Positions 52,897-61,792 are shown, numbered from the stretch's first letter. The stretch is 64,000 nt of DNA from JAPPHA01 sp964291635 (GCA_964291635.2 OZ219890.1:806001-870000); one strand, 5' to 3'. Translations and numbers: made by a program. Notes: a model not told the origin generated them from the letters alone.

Positions 52897-52941
52897 TGGT
52901 CGGAGTGGCAGGATTTAAACCTGCGGCCCCTGCCTCCCGAA
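52897..52941 (-). tRNA. 3' fragment of tRNA-Pro(CGG), probable attachment site
   Basis: On the minus strand 45 bases read from the anticodon loop (TTCGGGA, anticodon CGG) to the CCA end. The T-arm is intact (GCAGG, loop TTTAAAT, CCTGC) and the 3' acceptor strand CACTCCG plus A and CCA are present. The D-arm, the 5' anticodon strand and the 5' acceptor are missing: upstream sequence is the nrdJ fragment. Integrative elements that use a tRNA gene leave exactly such a 3' copy at their far end. Confidence 0.75.
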
Positions 52942-52943
52942 GA

Positions 52944-53838
52944 CTGGATGCGCCGGATCGCCCATTCATCCTATCTGGCCTCCACCGGGTTGGCCGTGGA
53001 AAAGGGCGCGTTCCCGCTGTTCGACCGCGACGCTTTCCTGGCGGGCCGAACCATGCAGACGATGGACGAAGAGGTCAGGGAGGCGGTTTCGGCCAACGGC
53101 ATCCGCAACGCCCTTCTGACATCGATCGCGCCGACGGGGACGATTTCACTGTATGCGGGCAATGTTTCCTCGGGAATCGAACCTGTGTTTGCGTTTTCGT
53201 ACAACCGCAAGGTGCTGCAGCCGGACGGCTCGCAAGTCGAGGAAGAGGTTGTCGACTACGCGGTCCGGCTCTGGCGTCACATGTTCGGCGACCGGCCTCT
53301 GCCCGGGCATTTCGTCGATGCCCAGTCCTTGGGTCCGGAAGACCATGTCCGCATGCAGGCGGCGGCCCAGAAGTGGGTCGACAGTTCGATTTCCAAGACG
53401 ATCAACTGTCCCGGCGATATTGCATTCGAGGATTTCCGGGCCGTGTACATGTCCGCCTGGGACCAGGGGTGCAAGGGATGCACGACCTATCGTCCCAACG
53501 AGGTCACGGGCTCGGTACTGAGCGTCGCGGCAACCGAAGAGGCGACTCCGGAAGCCGACCAGGGGGCAGAGGTGATCTACATCGCCAAGCCACTGGACCG
53601 GCCGGAGGCGCTGGAGGGCCGCACATACAAGATAAAGTGGCCGGAAAGCGAGCATGCAATCTACATTACGGTCAATGACACGCTGCAAAACGGGGTTCGC
53701 CGACCGTTCGAGGTGTTCATCAATTCGAAGAACATGGAACACTATGCCTGGACGCTGGCGCTCACACGGATGATTTCCGCGGTGTTCCGCCGGGGAGGGG
53801 ACGTGCGGTTCGTGGCCGACGAGTTGCGCGACATCTTT
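52944..53838 (+). pseudogene. nrdJ: Class II (B12-dependent) ribonucleotide reductase, internal fragment
   Basis: About 298 codons of the adenosylcobalamin-dependent reductase. ASTGLAVEKGAFPLFDRDAF, NALLTSIAPTGTISLYAGNV, SSGIEPVFAFSYNRKV and the CKGCTTYRPNEVTG block are diagnostic, and the end NMEHYAWTLALTRMISAVFR belongs to the TSCPD-type domain. The N-terminal half, including the first catalytic cysteine region, and the C-terminal end are missing. The left edge abuts the tRNA-Pro fragment and the right edge abuts the Na/Pi cotransporter, whose reverse strand continues the frame. A truncated, non-functional copy. Confidence 0.85.
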
Positions 53839-53877
53839 GATCCGAAGCCATGGTATCGCGCACTTGCGGCCAGAGAC

Positions 53878-55455
53878 TTAGCTGGGCTTTCCGGCGAACG
53901 CTGGCTCGAGTTCGGACAGCACGCGCAACGCGTCCTCGACCGCTTCGCTCAGGCGCAGCATTTCGCCCAACTCTCGATGAGGGAGCGGAGGGTCGGCATC
54001 GAGATACCGGGCGCGGATCTTGCGTATCCTTTCTGCGTGGCCCTCGCCAGCCTCGGCCACGAGCCGCCACCCTTCGGCGTCTCCCTTTCCCTTGTTCAAT
54101 GCGTCGATCACTACGTGCAGCAATGCGTCGACGCCTTCCAGGGCGGCGGCATGCAGCGAACGCAGTTCCGGAGCCGGAGCGCGTGCGCCGAGCAGCGTGC
54201 ACAGCCGACCGAGTTCCCCTTCGAGTGCCATCAACAGTCGGTGCTGGTTGCGAAGGGCCTGGCGCGCCTCGACTTCGTGGGCGTGCCGCCGTAGGGGTAA
54301 CGAGTCGAGGAAGCCCCCGATGTCGTCAAGGAGGCTGCAAGATGCCTCGCGAAGGGGCGCCACACGCCAGCCTTCGCGCACGGCGTCGAAATAGACCGCG
54401 AAATTCTGCACGACCTGCGCGTGCTCCTGGCGCACCCGCGCGAGCTGGTTCTCGCCCGCAACTGTGCCGTGGATAAAACGTGGCCGGGAAAGGGCGTCGG
54501 ACAGGGAACTGGGCCACCGGCGTTTCAGTGCCGCCGCACACAGGTCGAGCGTACCGAATAACAGCGGTAGCGCAAGCAGGCTCGTCAAGATGTAGAAGAC
54601 TGCCAGATTGATTTCGACTCCAAAGGGCAGACGCTCGACCAGCGCCACCACCAGGGGCACCCCGAAATGGAGCTCCAGGTAGAGCAGAGGTACTAGCACT
54701 ACGCTGGTCAGGACGTCGTATAGCACCATGTACATCGCGATCCGCCGGGAACGCCCTTCAAGGCCGATGGACAGCAGATAGAGCAAGCCACCCGAGCCGA
54801 TACCCGCCCCGTAGAAGACCATGAGAGTTTGCTCAACCGTCAGTGCTCCGGCGCCCAGAAGGCCGACGCCGAAGATGCAGATCGCGTTGGGCGACTGGAT
54901 CACGAACGTCAGTATCGCAGCGATTGCGAACGCCAGCTCCATGGAGCGCCCGGTGCCCTCCAGCATCGCCTGGAACCAGGTTTGCTCGGAGAAAGGCGCG
55001 GCGGATTCCTGGAGTACTGTCAGTCCGAAAAGGAGCAGGCCGCCGCTGAACAAGGAAGCTGCCAGCGTCCGGTGCTTCGCCAACGTCTCGCTTGCCGCGG
55101 CGATGCCGGAAATACCGAGGAGGAAGAGGGCCAGAACCTTTACATCGAGGGTCACGATCAGCACCAGTAGTGAAGAGCCGATGCAGCCGCCCAGGATCAC
55201 CGCGAGTGCACCCGCCGTCGAGATCATCCCGGCTCGAAGCACCCCCACCGTGATGAAGGTAAGCGCGGTCATGTTCTGTGTGACGCCTCCGGCGACGCAC
55301 CCCCACAGCAACGCGGAAAACCGGTTGCTCGTCCATCGCTTGACAGACTGTCGCAGACGGTAGTTCGCCATGGTCTTCAGGTTTTCCGTGAGGAGCCACA
55401 TGCCGGCGATGAAGAGTCCGAGGCCACCTACCAGGCCGGCCGAAAAACTGCTCAT
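53878..55455 (-). CDS. Na+/phosphate cotransporter with PhoU-like tail
   Basis: A 525-aa NptA-family (Na/Pi cotransporter II) protein. The two PNaS repeats begin GLVGGLGLFIAGMWLLTENL (about 6-25) and GVAGGVTQNMTALTFITVGV, with the second QSPNAICIFGVGLLGAGALT (about 190). Q-T/S pairs in each repeat form the substrate site; here QNMTA and QSPNA are present. The C-terminal 180 residues are a PhoU-like helical domain (EHAQVVQNFAVYFDAVREGW and later LGEMLRLSEAVEDALRVL). ATG 55455 has GGAG upstream; 55467 is an alternative. It probably takes up phosphate or a related anion. It looks intact among broken genes. Confidence 0.85.
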   Translation of the reverse strand: MSSFSAGLVGGLGLFIAGMWLLTENLKTMANYRLRQSVKRWTSNRFSALLWGCVAGGVTQNMTALTFITVGVLRAGMISTAGALAVILGGCIGSSLLVLIVTLDVKVLALFLLGISGIAAASETLAKHRTLAASLFSGGLLLFGLTVLQESAAPFSEQTWFQAMLEGTGRSMELAFAIAAILTFVIQSPNAICIFGVGLLGAGALTVEQTLMVFYGAGIGSGGLLYLLSIGLEGRSRRIAMYMVLYDVLTSVVLVPLLYLELHFGVPLVVALVERLPFGVEINLAVFYILTSLLALPLLFGTLDLCAAALKRRWPSSLSDALSRPRFIHGTVAGENQLARVRQEHAQVVQNFAVYFDAVREGWRVAPLREASCSLLDDIGGFLDSLPLRRHAHEVEARQALRNQHRLLMALEGELGRLCTLLGARAPAPELRSLHAAALEGVDALLHVVIDALNKGKGDAEGWRLVAEAGEGHAERIRKIRARYLDADPPLPHRELGEMLRLSEAVEDALRVLSELEPAFAGKPS

Positions 55456-55669
55456 GCAGAACTCCATATTGAATGGCCGGGGCCACCTGGACCGTGCCTT
55501 TCTTGGGAGGGGCGTACGTCAGCGATGGTTTTTTAAATTGGCGGCTGACCCCCCGTTGGCGTCGTTATGACGCCAGTCTGTGCCGCCGTTTGTATGAACT
55601 CTTGTGGTATGACAATCAAGAACCACCATGAAGCCGGAGCAGGCTCCGTGAAGCTGCTCGACGACGCGA

Positions 55670-55944
55670 CCCGCCCGGTGAAGCGTGCCATTCACTTCCA
55701 TCGTCAGGGCGAACTGCGCGACCGGACAGGTGAAGGACAGCATTACCGCATGGCCGGCCTCAACCTGCCGGCGGCTATCCTCATCTACTGGAACACGATG
55801 AAACTCGGTGAGGCCGTCTCCAAGCGTCAGCGCGCGGGACTGCCGACTCCTGTCGAACTGCTGGCGCATGTCTCCCCGCTCGGTTGGGAACACATCAACT
55901 TGACTGGTGAATACAGGTGGCGAAGACGCGTGCACGGTGCCTGA
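55670..55944 (+). pseudogene. tnpA: Tn3-family transposase C-terminal fragment
   Basis: About 91 codons: AIHFHRQGELRDRTGEGQHY, LNLPAAILIYWNTMKLGEAV and LLAHVSPLGWEHINLTGEYR are the end of Tn3-type transposases (HLSPLGWEHINLTGDYxW). The rest of the roughly 980-residue protein, including the DDE residues, is absent. It lies 200 bases before a resolvase fragment of the same orientation. Confidence 0.85.
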
Positions 55945-56084
55945 CAAACCACACGTAATCTCAGCATCTCGGTCGATCACATGGTCAATACCCTGACCAA
56001 CTGATCGACACCGATAACACCTGTCCTTGCCCCGATCAGCATGAAATCCGGGTGCAGTTACCCATGAGCGCGCCCAGGGAACCC

Positions 56085-56429
56085 AAAAAAACGCCTAGCG
56101 TAGGATTCCGCCCCCCTCAAACGACCCCCGGCACACCGGGAGGGCCCCTGTTCTTCCACATGACCGCGGCTTTCGACCAGTTCCAGCGCGAACTGATTGT
56201 CGAGAACACCAAGGCAGGCCTCGCGGCCGAAAGAAATAGTGGTCGGATGGGGGGCATGCCGCGCTCAAAGGACGACGAGAAAGACCGCCTCGCCGAGGCA
56301 ATGCTTCGGGACACGAAGAACTATCCGTTCGTCAATGACGTCATCAGGCAGCTCGAGATCGGACGAACCGCGTTCTATCGCTACTTCCCGCCAGAGAGAA
56401 TCCGGGAACTCAGGCCACCGCACAACTGA
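56085..56429 (+). pseudogene. tnpR: Serine resolvase C-terminal fragment
   Basis: The end of a Tn3-type resolvase/invertase: FFHMTAAFDQFQRELIVENT, KAGLAAERNSGRMGGMPRS, then the HTH tail FVNDVIRQLEIGRTAFYRYF. The catalytic serine domain is missing. An ATG at 56052 opens the frame, but the first 30 residues are unrelated. With the transposase tail it marks the ruin of a Tn3-family transposon. Confidence 0.85.
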
Positions 56430-56709
56430 AATGAGCGCAATGCCGTCCGTACTCACGCAAATCGCGGGTATAAGTGCAGGTGCAGTTTTGGGAAAATTTC
56501 GATGCTCTCAGCCGCAATCAGCGGCATTTGCACGGGCATTTACCCGTCAACAGCCTCTGAGAGCTCCGGTTGGGCCCGTTGTGTGACTTTTGGGTAATAG
56601 GGGCATCTTACCGGGAATTAGAGGTGACCTGACAGGGTATTCCGGGACGTTCAGTAGTTTTTCCCGATGAGGGGATTCCCTTCGGAATCGAGTTGTGATT
56701 TCAAGGGGC

Positions 56710-57697
56710 ATGGGTGATTCGCAGACAGACGCCAGGACCGACACTGTCATTGAAGCAAGTGCGGAGATTGCCGCGCTTCGGGAGCAGCTCACGCTGGCCC
56801 GCGACCGTCTTGCCGAACGGGACCGGCAATTGGTCGAACAGGACCGACAACTGGCGGAAATGGACCGGCAACAGGTCGAACTGGACCGGCAGATTGTAAA
56901 GCAGGACCAGCAACTGGCCGAACTGGACCGGCAGATTGCACAGCAGGACCGGCAACTGGCCGAACTGGACCGGCAGATTGCACGGCAGGACCAGCAACAG
57001 GCCGAACAAGAGCGACAACTCGCCGAACTTCGCGAGAAGATCACGCTCCTGCTCGACGAGATTCGGGCGCTGAAGAAGCTTCCGAAGCGCCCCCGGATGA
57101 AGCCGAGCGGCATGGCGTCGTCGGAGGACGAGGACACGGACAATTCGGCATCGGGCTCTTCCGGCTCCGGCCGGTCGGGGAAGTCCGGCACGGAGCGCAA
57201 GAAAGGTCGCGGCCCGCGGCGCCGGAACCGGCACCTGCACCGTCGTGACGTGACGGTGGGTCTTGACGATGTGCCGAAAGGAGCGGTTCACAAGGGTTAT
57301 CAGGACCACATGGTCTTCGACATCGTGTTCCATGCCGAGAAGGTCACCTACCGACGCGAGGTCTGGCAGTTTCCGGACGGCTCCCGGCATGTGGCGCCGC
57401 TTCCACCGGGGGTGGCGACGGGACGCGAGCAGTACGGTCCCGGCGTCAAGGCGCTGGTCGTCATGCTGTATTACCAGTGCCAGTCGACGATTGGGCGGAT
57501 CGTGTCGATGCTGAACGACGTGGCCTGGACATCTCTGAACGTCAGGTGGGGCGGTTCCTGAATGTGGACACCGGCGGCTTCGTCGCGGAGCAGCAGGTGC
57601 TGAGGGCCGGCATGGAAGCCGCAACCTGGATCAACGTCGACGATGCCGGTGCCCGCCACAAGGCCGAAAACGGCTATTGCACGGCGGTCGGCAACGA
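56710..57697 (+). pseudogene. IS66-family transposase (TnpC), frameshifted and truncated
   Basis: The N-terminal two thirds of an IS66-type transposase. Residues about 15-130 form a coiled coil of DRQLAELDRQIxQQ repeats. A low-complexity acidic/serine linker and the basic GRGPRRRNRHLHRRDVTVGL region follow, then the IS66 core CQSTIGRIVSMLND. One base is missing at about 57520; the other frame continues DISERQVGRFLNVDTGGF and ATWINVDDAGARHKAENGYC (first catalytic Asp region) to about 57697. There the sequence switches to the reverse strand of a RepC-like gene. ATG 56710 has AAGGGG upstream. Confidence 0.8.
56806..57030 (+). repeat. Tandem 21/42-bp repeats coding the TnpC coiled coil
   Basis: The unit CTGGCCGAACTGGACCGGCA and near copies recur every 21 or 42 bases, encoding heptads of the type DRQLxEx. 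Two adjacent 42-base copies (about 56905-56988) differ by only a few bases. Confidence 0.8.
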
Positions 57698-58196
57698 TTG
57701 CCGCCCGCAGGTCTTCCTTGATCTGCGCGATTTCGGCACGGCACCGTCTCTCCGCCTCGGCGGCCTTCGCAAAGGCGGCGAAATTCCTGATCGCCGGCCC
57801 GAAGCACAGCCCGTAACTCCGCTCAAGGTTGTCGCCATCGGCCTCTCCCGGAACGTAGCCGCGATAGCCGTTCTCGGGGGTGAGGCGGGTCAAGGCGCCG
57901 TGGGTGGCGAGTTCGTGGACGACCTGGTTGAGCCTGCGCTCGCTCACGCCGGTCTCGCGGGCCAGCGTCGCGTGCTTGCGCCAGTTGATCGGCAGCCTGC
58001 AGGTCTCGAACCAGGCCGCGGGCGAGGTCGAGCGCGCCAGGAACAGCCAGGCATTGGCCGCGGCCAGGCCGCACCCGGAAGCCCGAAGGCCCTGGAAGAT
58101 GGTTGAAAACGCGTGCGTCAGGCTGACGTCGCCCGGGAGCACGTATCCCGCGAGAACCGCCCGGGAGGACGGTGTTTGGTCATAAGCAGATTGCAT
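57695..58196 (-). pseudogene. RepC-like plasmid replication initiator, N-terminal fragment
   Basis: About 167 codons from ATG 58196 (AGGAAGG upstream), starting MQSAYDQTPSSRAVLAGYVL. A winged-helix core, ATLARETGVSERRLNQVVHE, is followed by RLTPENGYRGYVPG and ERSYGLCFGPAIRNFAAFAK, then a helical stretch ERRCRAEIAQIKEDLRAAIV. The order matches the N-terminal half of RepC from repABC replicons (MQxxxxTTPFG start, HTH, GFDLSP-like strand, basic helix), but identity is modest. It ends where the IS66 transposase sequence begins, at about 57697. A palindrome (GAAAAACGCGTTTTTC, 58248-58263) lies upstream. Another wHTH replication protein is possible. Confidence 0.5.
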
Positions 58197-58665
58197 CGAG
58201 GCCTGCCCTTCCTGGTCAGGCCTGCCACACACACTCCACCCGGGACCGAAAAACGCGTTTTTCAGTTGCAGCCCATCCGGGAATCCGCTAACAAGGGAGA
58301 TCAGTAGTTCCGATAGCGGTGGGCGTCTGGCGTGATGTGGCAGGCGCCCTTCGTTTTTCAAGCCGTTGTTGTAATGTCGTTAGCTTCTCCACAAGGCACC
58401 GCCAGTGGCGGCCATTCGTGGAGCAGGCTAGCAACGAGTTGGCGTGGATGCTACCTACGGTTCTCCGCCGGATTGGGCGGCGGAGACCGCAAAATAAGCA
58501 GTCCGGGGTATTAGCGGTATAGATATTTTCCGGAAAAGGCTGCCGAATAACGCAGCGCAGGGAAAGGAACCTGCAGCATGTGTCATCACGTCCCCGTCTC
58601 TGGACAAGATGCGAAAACAGGCGGTAGACGGACAACAGCACAGGAATCAGGCGCCGGGAACACTG
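58197..58665. other. Region upstream of the RepC-like fragment
   Basis: 470 bases with no gene. In repABC plasmids the DNA before repC encodes an antisense RNA with a terminator-like palindrome. The AT palindrome at 58248-58263 could be a relic of that, but I cannot confirm it. Confidence 0.3.
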
Positions 58666-58944
58666 ATGAACACAGCCGAACAAGGCACCCACACCAGCCT
58701 CACCACTGTCTTCGGAGAGAATGTGAGGTATCGCCGGAAGTGGCACCGATGGACACTGGAGGATCTGGCAGCCCGCGCAAATCTTCATCCCATGGCAATA
58801 TCGCAGATCGAGCGCGCGAAGACGAACCCGACCCTGCCAACCGTCGAGACGATTGCCAGGGCGCTCAAGCTCGAACCCGCCGTCCCGTTGGACCAAGTCC
58901 GCAGGAAACCGGCAAGAGGGGCCGGTTCAGATCAATGCCCGTGA
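58666..58944 (+). CDS. XRE-family HTH regulator (single domain)
   Basis: A 92-aa protein with one Cro/C1-type HTH: FGENVRYRRKWHRWTLEDLA, ARANLHPMAISQIERAKTNP, TVETIARALKLEP (about 16-70). ATG 58666 is chosen because the HTH then starts close to the N-terminus; ATG 58609 would add 19 residues. The C-terminus is short and has no dimerisation or enzyme domain. It resembles the second HTH of the next gene (SEIELAKTNP against SQIERAKTNP), so the two are probably related by duplication. The target is unknown; prophage, plasmid or toxin-antitoxin control is typical. Confidence 0.75.
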   Translation: MNTAEQGTHTSLTTVFGENVRYRRKWHRWTLEDLAARANLHPMAISQIERAKTNPTLPTVETIARALKLEPAVPLDQVRRKPARGAGSDQCP

Positions 58945-59022
58945 ACATGGGATCGGGGGCACACATAGTGTAAACCCCGAGGGTCCCGCCGCACCCGCGA
59001 TCAGGCAAAACTGGATGCCACC

Positions 59023-59547
59023 ATGATTGTTCGTAGAAGTCTCATCCGTGCGTTCGGCAGGAACGTGAAAAGGCAGCGGAAACGCCGCAAGTGGCGCCAA
59101 GCGGACCTCGCCACGCTGGCACACCTCAAGTTGATGACAGTCAACAAGATAGAGCGCGGAGCAACCAACGCGCGCCTGTCAACCGTGGAATCGCTTGCTC
59201 TGGCGTTTTCGGCCGACCCTGCCGAACTCCTGAACCGATTGTCAGCCAGAGAAAAGACCCTCGCACGAGAGGAAGCGATGTTCGTCAGCGAGGGATGGGG
59301 GGGGATCGATCACGGCCGCAACTTGGTGCAGGCCTTCGGAGCCAATGTGCGGTTTCACAGGATCCGGCAAGATCTGACGCAGGGTGACCTCGCCAGGATG
59401 GCGCATGTGCGCGTGGGCACGATCTCCGAGATTGAGCTGGCGAAAACGAACCCGCGGGTCTCGACGGTTGAATCGATCGCTCTCGCGCTTCAGATCGATC
59501 CGACGTTTCTCGTGCGCAGGCCTGCGAACGTTGAGACAGCCACCTGA
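59023..59547 (+). CDS. Double-HTH XRE-type regulator
   Basis: A 174-aa protein with two Cro/C1 HTH domains in tandem: residues about 9-65 (FGRNVKRQRKRRKWRQADLA, LMTVNKIERGATNARLSTVE) and about 108-165 (FGANVRFHRIRQDLTQGDLA, VGTISEIELAKTNPRVSTVE). A linker of about 40 residues lies between them. Two HTHs in one chain could bind a palindrome as a monomer or bridge sites. It starts 79 bases after the single-HTH gene on the same strand. No partner gene such as an integrase or toxin is next to it. Confidence 0.8.
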   Translation: MIVRRSLIRAFGRNVKRQRKRRKWRQADLATLAHLKLMTVNKIERGATNARLSTVESLALAFSADPAELLNRLSAREKTLAREEAMFVSEGWGGIDHGRNLVQAFGANVRFHRIRQDLTQGDLARMAHVRVGTISEIELAKTNPRVSTVESIALALQIDPTFLVRRPANVETAT

Positions 59548-59881
59548 TCGGTAGGACTACCGCCGTCGCCAGCGTGTTTATCGATCGATTTCATCCATTA
59601 TCGCAGTGTGGCCACGATCAGTTCAATGGCATTCGCCTAAACAGCCTAAGTAGTGGGAAAAGTGTGTTGTCCTCTATGCAGACGACGCACCAGCCTGATC
59701 GACGATGGGGTCGATTCCGGGATGTGCGAAATGACGCGACGCTGTCTTTCGGCTTCGGTGGTCCTATGGGAAACGCCTGTGTGGTGCGCATAGCTCATTG
59801 ACGCCTGAAATGATTTCGCGAACGTTCAGGCGCGGGGCCGCTATCCGAACTCCGGCCAGGGAATTCGCTGAAGGAGGTTCC
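59548..59881. other. Intergenic region, no gene seen
   Basis: 330 bases. It has a TAGTGGG at 59649, but without the second half of the operator motif found at 21-34 kb. No gene is supported. Confidence 0.4.
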
Positions 59882-60591
59882 ATGTTCGACAGTCTCCGGA
59901 CGATTGCAGGATTCCTCGCCGCTACGCTGGCAGGAGCGGCCTTGTTCGGCTCTGCATCCGCGACCGCCCAGGAAAAGCCCATGGCGTCATTGTCTACTGG
60001 GAGACAGATGAGACCAACAGCGTGGCATACAGGTTCGCATGGATCTTCCCGGCCAGGGACACGGCGCATGCGGAAGCGGTGAATGCCTGTATCTCGAGCG
60101 GCGGGAGGAACTGCGTTGAACTCGCATGGTTCCGGAACAGTCGCGAGGCGCTTGCGATAGACCGGTACGGCGATGCCTAGGGGAAACCCGGCATGACCCG
60201 CGAACAGGCGGAAACGCAGGCGTTGCAGACGTGCGAAGCAGCCGGCGGCACCGGTTGCAACATCGTCGGTTCTCTATGTACAACTCCGGTCGGCGACCCG
60301 GGTACCTGGTCGGGAAGCGAAAACTTCCTTCCGGTTGAAGGCTCACGAGCGATGGTCACGGAACCGGAAAAGGAATCGCCTGCCCGTGAAGAGCGCGTCC
60401 TCGGGCAGCAATCCCTGAATGCCCTGGGGTTCGACGCCAGTCCCGCCGATGGCATCTTCGGGCCGCGTACGCGAACTGCCATCCGGGAATGGAAGAACGC
60501 CGGCGGGCATGAAGCGACTAGGAAAGTGACGCGAGAACAGTTCGCTGCCCTGGCTGCTGCCGAAGTGGCGCAGGATCAGGAGCCTCGATAG
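59882..60591 (+). pseudogene. DUF4189 plus peptidoglycan-binding protein, broken twice
   Basis: Starts MFDSLRTIAGFLAATLAGAA, a signal peptide ending ATAQEK, then shifts frame at about 59980. The next frame reads HGVIVYWETDETNSVAYRFA, EAVNACISSGGRNCVELAWF and IDRYGDA, the DUF4189 repeat. An in-frame TAG at 60178-60180 stands where Tyr is expected (GDA-stop-GKPGMT). The frame goes on through TREQAETQALQTCEAAGGTG and a C-terminal peptidoglycan-binding domain (LGQQSLNALGFDASPADGIF, GPRTRTAIREW). The whole would be an exported wall-binding protein of about 235 aa. Two independent lesions make decay more likely than sequence error. The last 132 codons remain open from ATG 60193. Confidence 0.75.
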
Positions 60592-61228
60592 GAAGAAGCC
60601 AGCAACCAGTCCCGGGAAGTGTTGGTTTTAGGCCTGCAAACAGGTCCGAAATTTGCCGAGGGATACAGCGAAGGATAGCTTTGTTGGCCTGAATTCACCA
60701 ACAAGCTCGGATGTTTCTTCTTGGAGCATTATTGGGACCATACCATCAGGAACATTCCAGTACATTTCGAATGCAGGGTTCAAACGTGCATGTGATACTT
60801 CTGGTCAATCATCTGGCTTTTACCTCCGTGTTGATTGACTTTCCTGAGCGCTTTACCAGCCTTTTTCCGCTGCAATGATTCCGAAAGTCATCATGCTCTC
60901 CAGGCAACCGTGCAAGTGTCGTTTGAGGCGAGACTTACCGAATCCGGGTCGGCTCGCTCTGATGGGTGAACCTGGGCATTCGGTCTCCATGACTGGTTTC
61001 TCCATCGGGCATTACTGCCGGATCCGGGTGACGAACCTGCATCGTATGACGTGGCGGCCATACGGTCAGCCTTCCCGAAGCGGGCGCAGTCCAGTTCACC
61101 CAGGCTGCAATGCGGAAAGCGGTTCTCAAGATACCTCACCGTTATCTCGCCCGCCTCCATGCCTCGGAAGTTTCCCGCAATGGCGAATCGGCCCGAAGGC
61201 CACACCGCCAAATGGGGGGAGTATTGAA
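60592..61228. other. Gene-free region with an AT-rich island
   Basis: 640 bases. The part 60640-60870 is visibly AT-richer than its surroundings and has an open frame of 61 codons (60653-60838) without a ribosome site. It looks like foreign DNA of another base composition. No RNA or gene is recognised. Confidence 0.4.
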
Positions 61229-61792
61229 TCAGCATGCCGCCGTGGCCCGGTAGAATGAATAGGAGGTCGCCGGCGGCAGGTTTCCCCAGATCTTCTCCGA
61301 GCGCGTCCAGCCCAATGACAGCTCGTCGCGTATGGCCTTCCTGACGGGCGGAACCGGGCCGTAGGTGAACTGGATGAAGGATCCCCCGGGCCGGAGATGC
61401 TCGAAGGCAGCGCCGACGATCCGGCGCTGCACATCCTCTTCCATCGACAACAGCGGCAAGCCGCTGACGACGGCCTTGATGTCGCCGATCCCATGCCGGC
61501 TGAAGTTCTCCGCCCGGTCCCTGTAGACGTGCAGTTCTGGATGTTCCCGCCTCAGGTGATCACAGAAGACGGGATTGATCTCGAAGCTGTGGATGGCTTC
61601 AACGGGAACGCCCGCATCCAGCAGGGCTGCCGTGATCTTCCCGGTACCGGCGCCGAGTTCGACGATGTTTCCCGGGCCATCGGGAACGGCTTCGGCCATG
61701 CGCCGGGCGAGCGCCCGGGACGAGGGCGCCAGCGCGACCACCTCCCGGGGCTTGCTTGCAACCTGTTTCAGGAAGAGTGCGAGTTCAGTCAT
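61229..61792 (-). CDS. Class I methyltransferase, PmtA-like (phospholipid N-methyltransferase)
   Basis: A 187-aa SAM-dependent methyltransferase. It begins MTELALFLKQVASKPREVVA, then motif I IVELGAGTGKITAALLDAGV (about 43-62), the acidic loop HSFEINPVF (about 70), motif IV VVSGLPLLSME (about 109) and a late PPATSYSFYR. The layout FL..PxxVxAxxPSS...ELGPGTG...GLP is that of PmtA enzymes, which make phosphatidylcholine from phosphatidylethanolamine, and of related rRNA-dimethylase-like proteins. ATG 61792 has a strong GGGGAGG site. It lies in the mobile region but looks intact. Confidence 0.85.
   Translation of the reverse strand: MTELALFLKQVASKPREVVALAPSSRALARRMAEAVPDGPGNIVELGAGTGKITAALLDAGVPVEAIHSFEINPVFCDHLRREHPELHVYRDRAENFSRHGIGDIKAVVSGLPLLSMEEDVQRRIVGAAFEHLRPGGSFIQFTYGPVPPVRKAIRDELSLGWTRSEKIWGNLPPATSYSFYRATAAC

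Noticed and set aside
52771..52943. In-frame upstream extension of the nrdJ fragment containing WSEWQDLNLRPLPPE.
   Set aside because: That peptide is the well-known artefact of translating the reverse strand of a tRNA; it comes from the tRNA-Pro fragment.
59645..59665. TAGTGGG at 59649 as a fourth copy of the shared operator.
   Set aside because: The second half (GGGCA after eight bases) is absent and no gene starts nearby.
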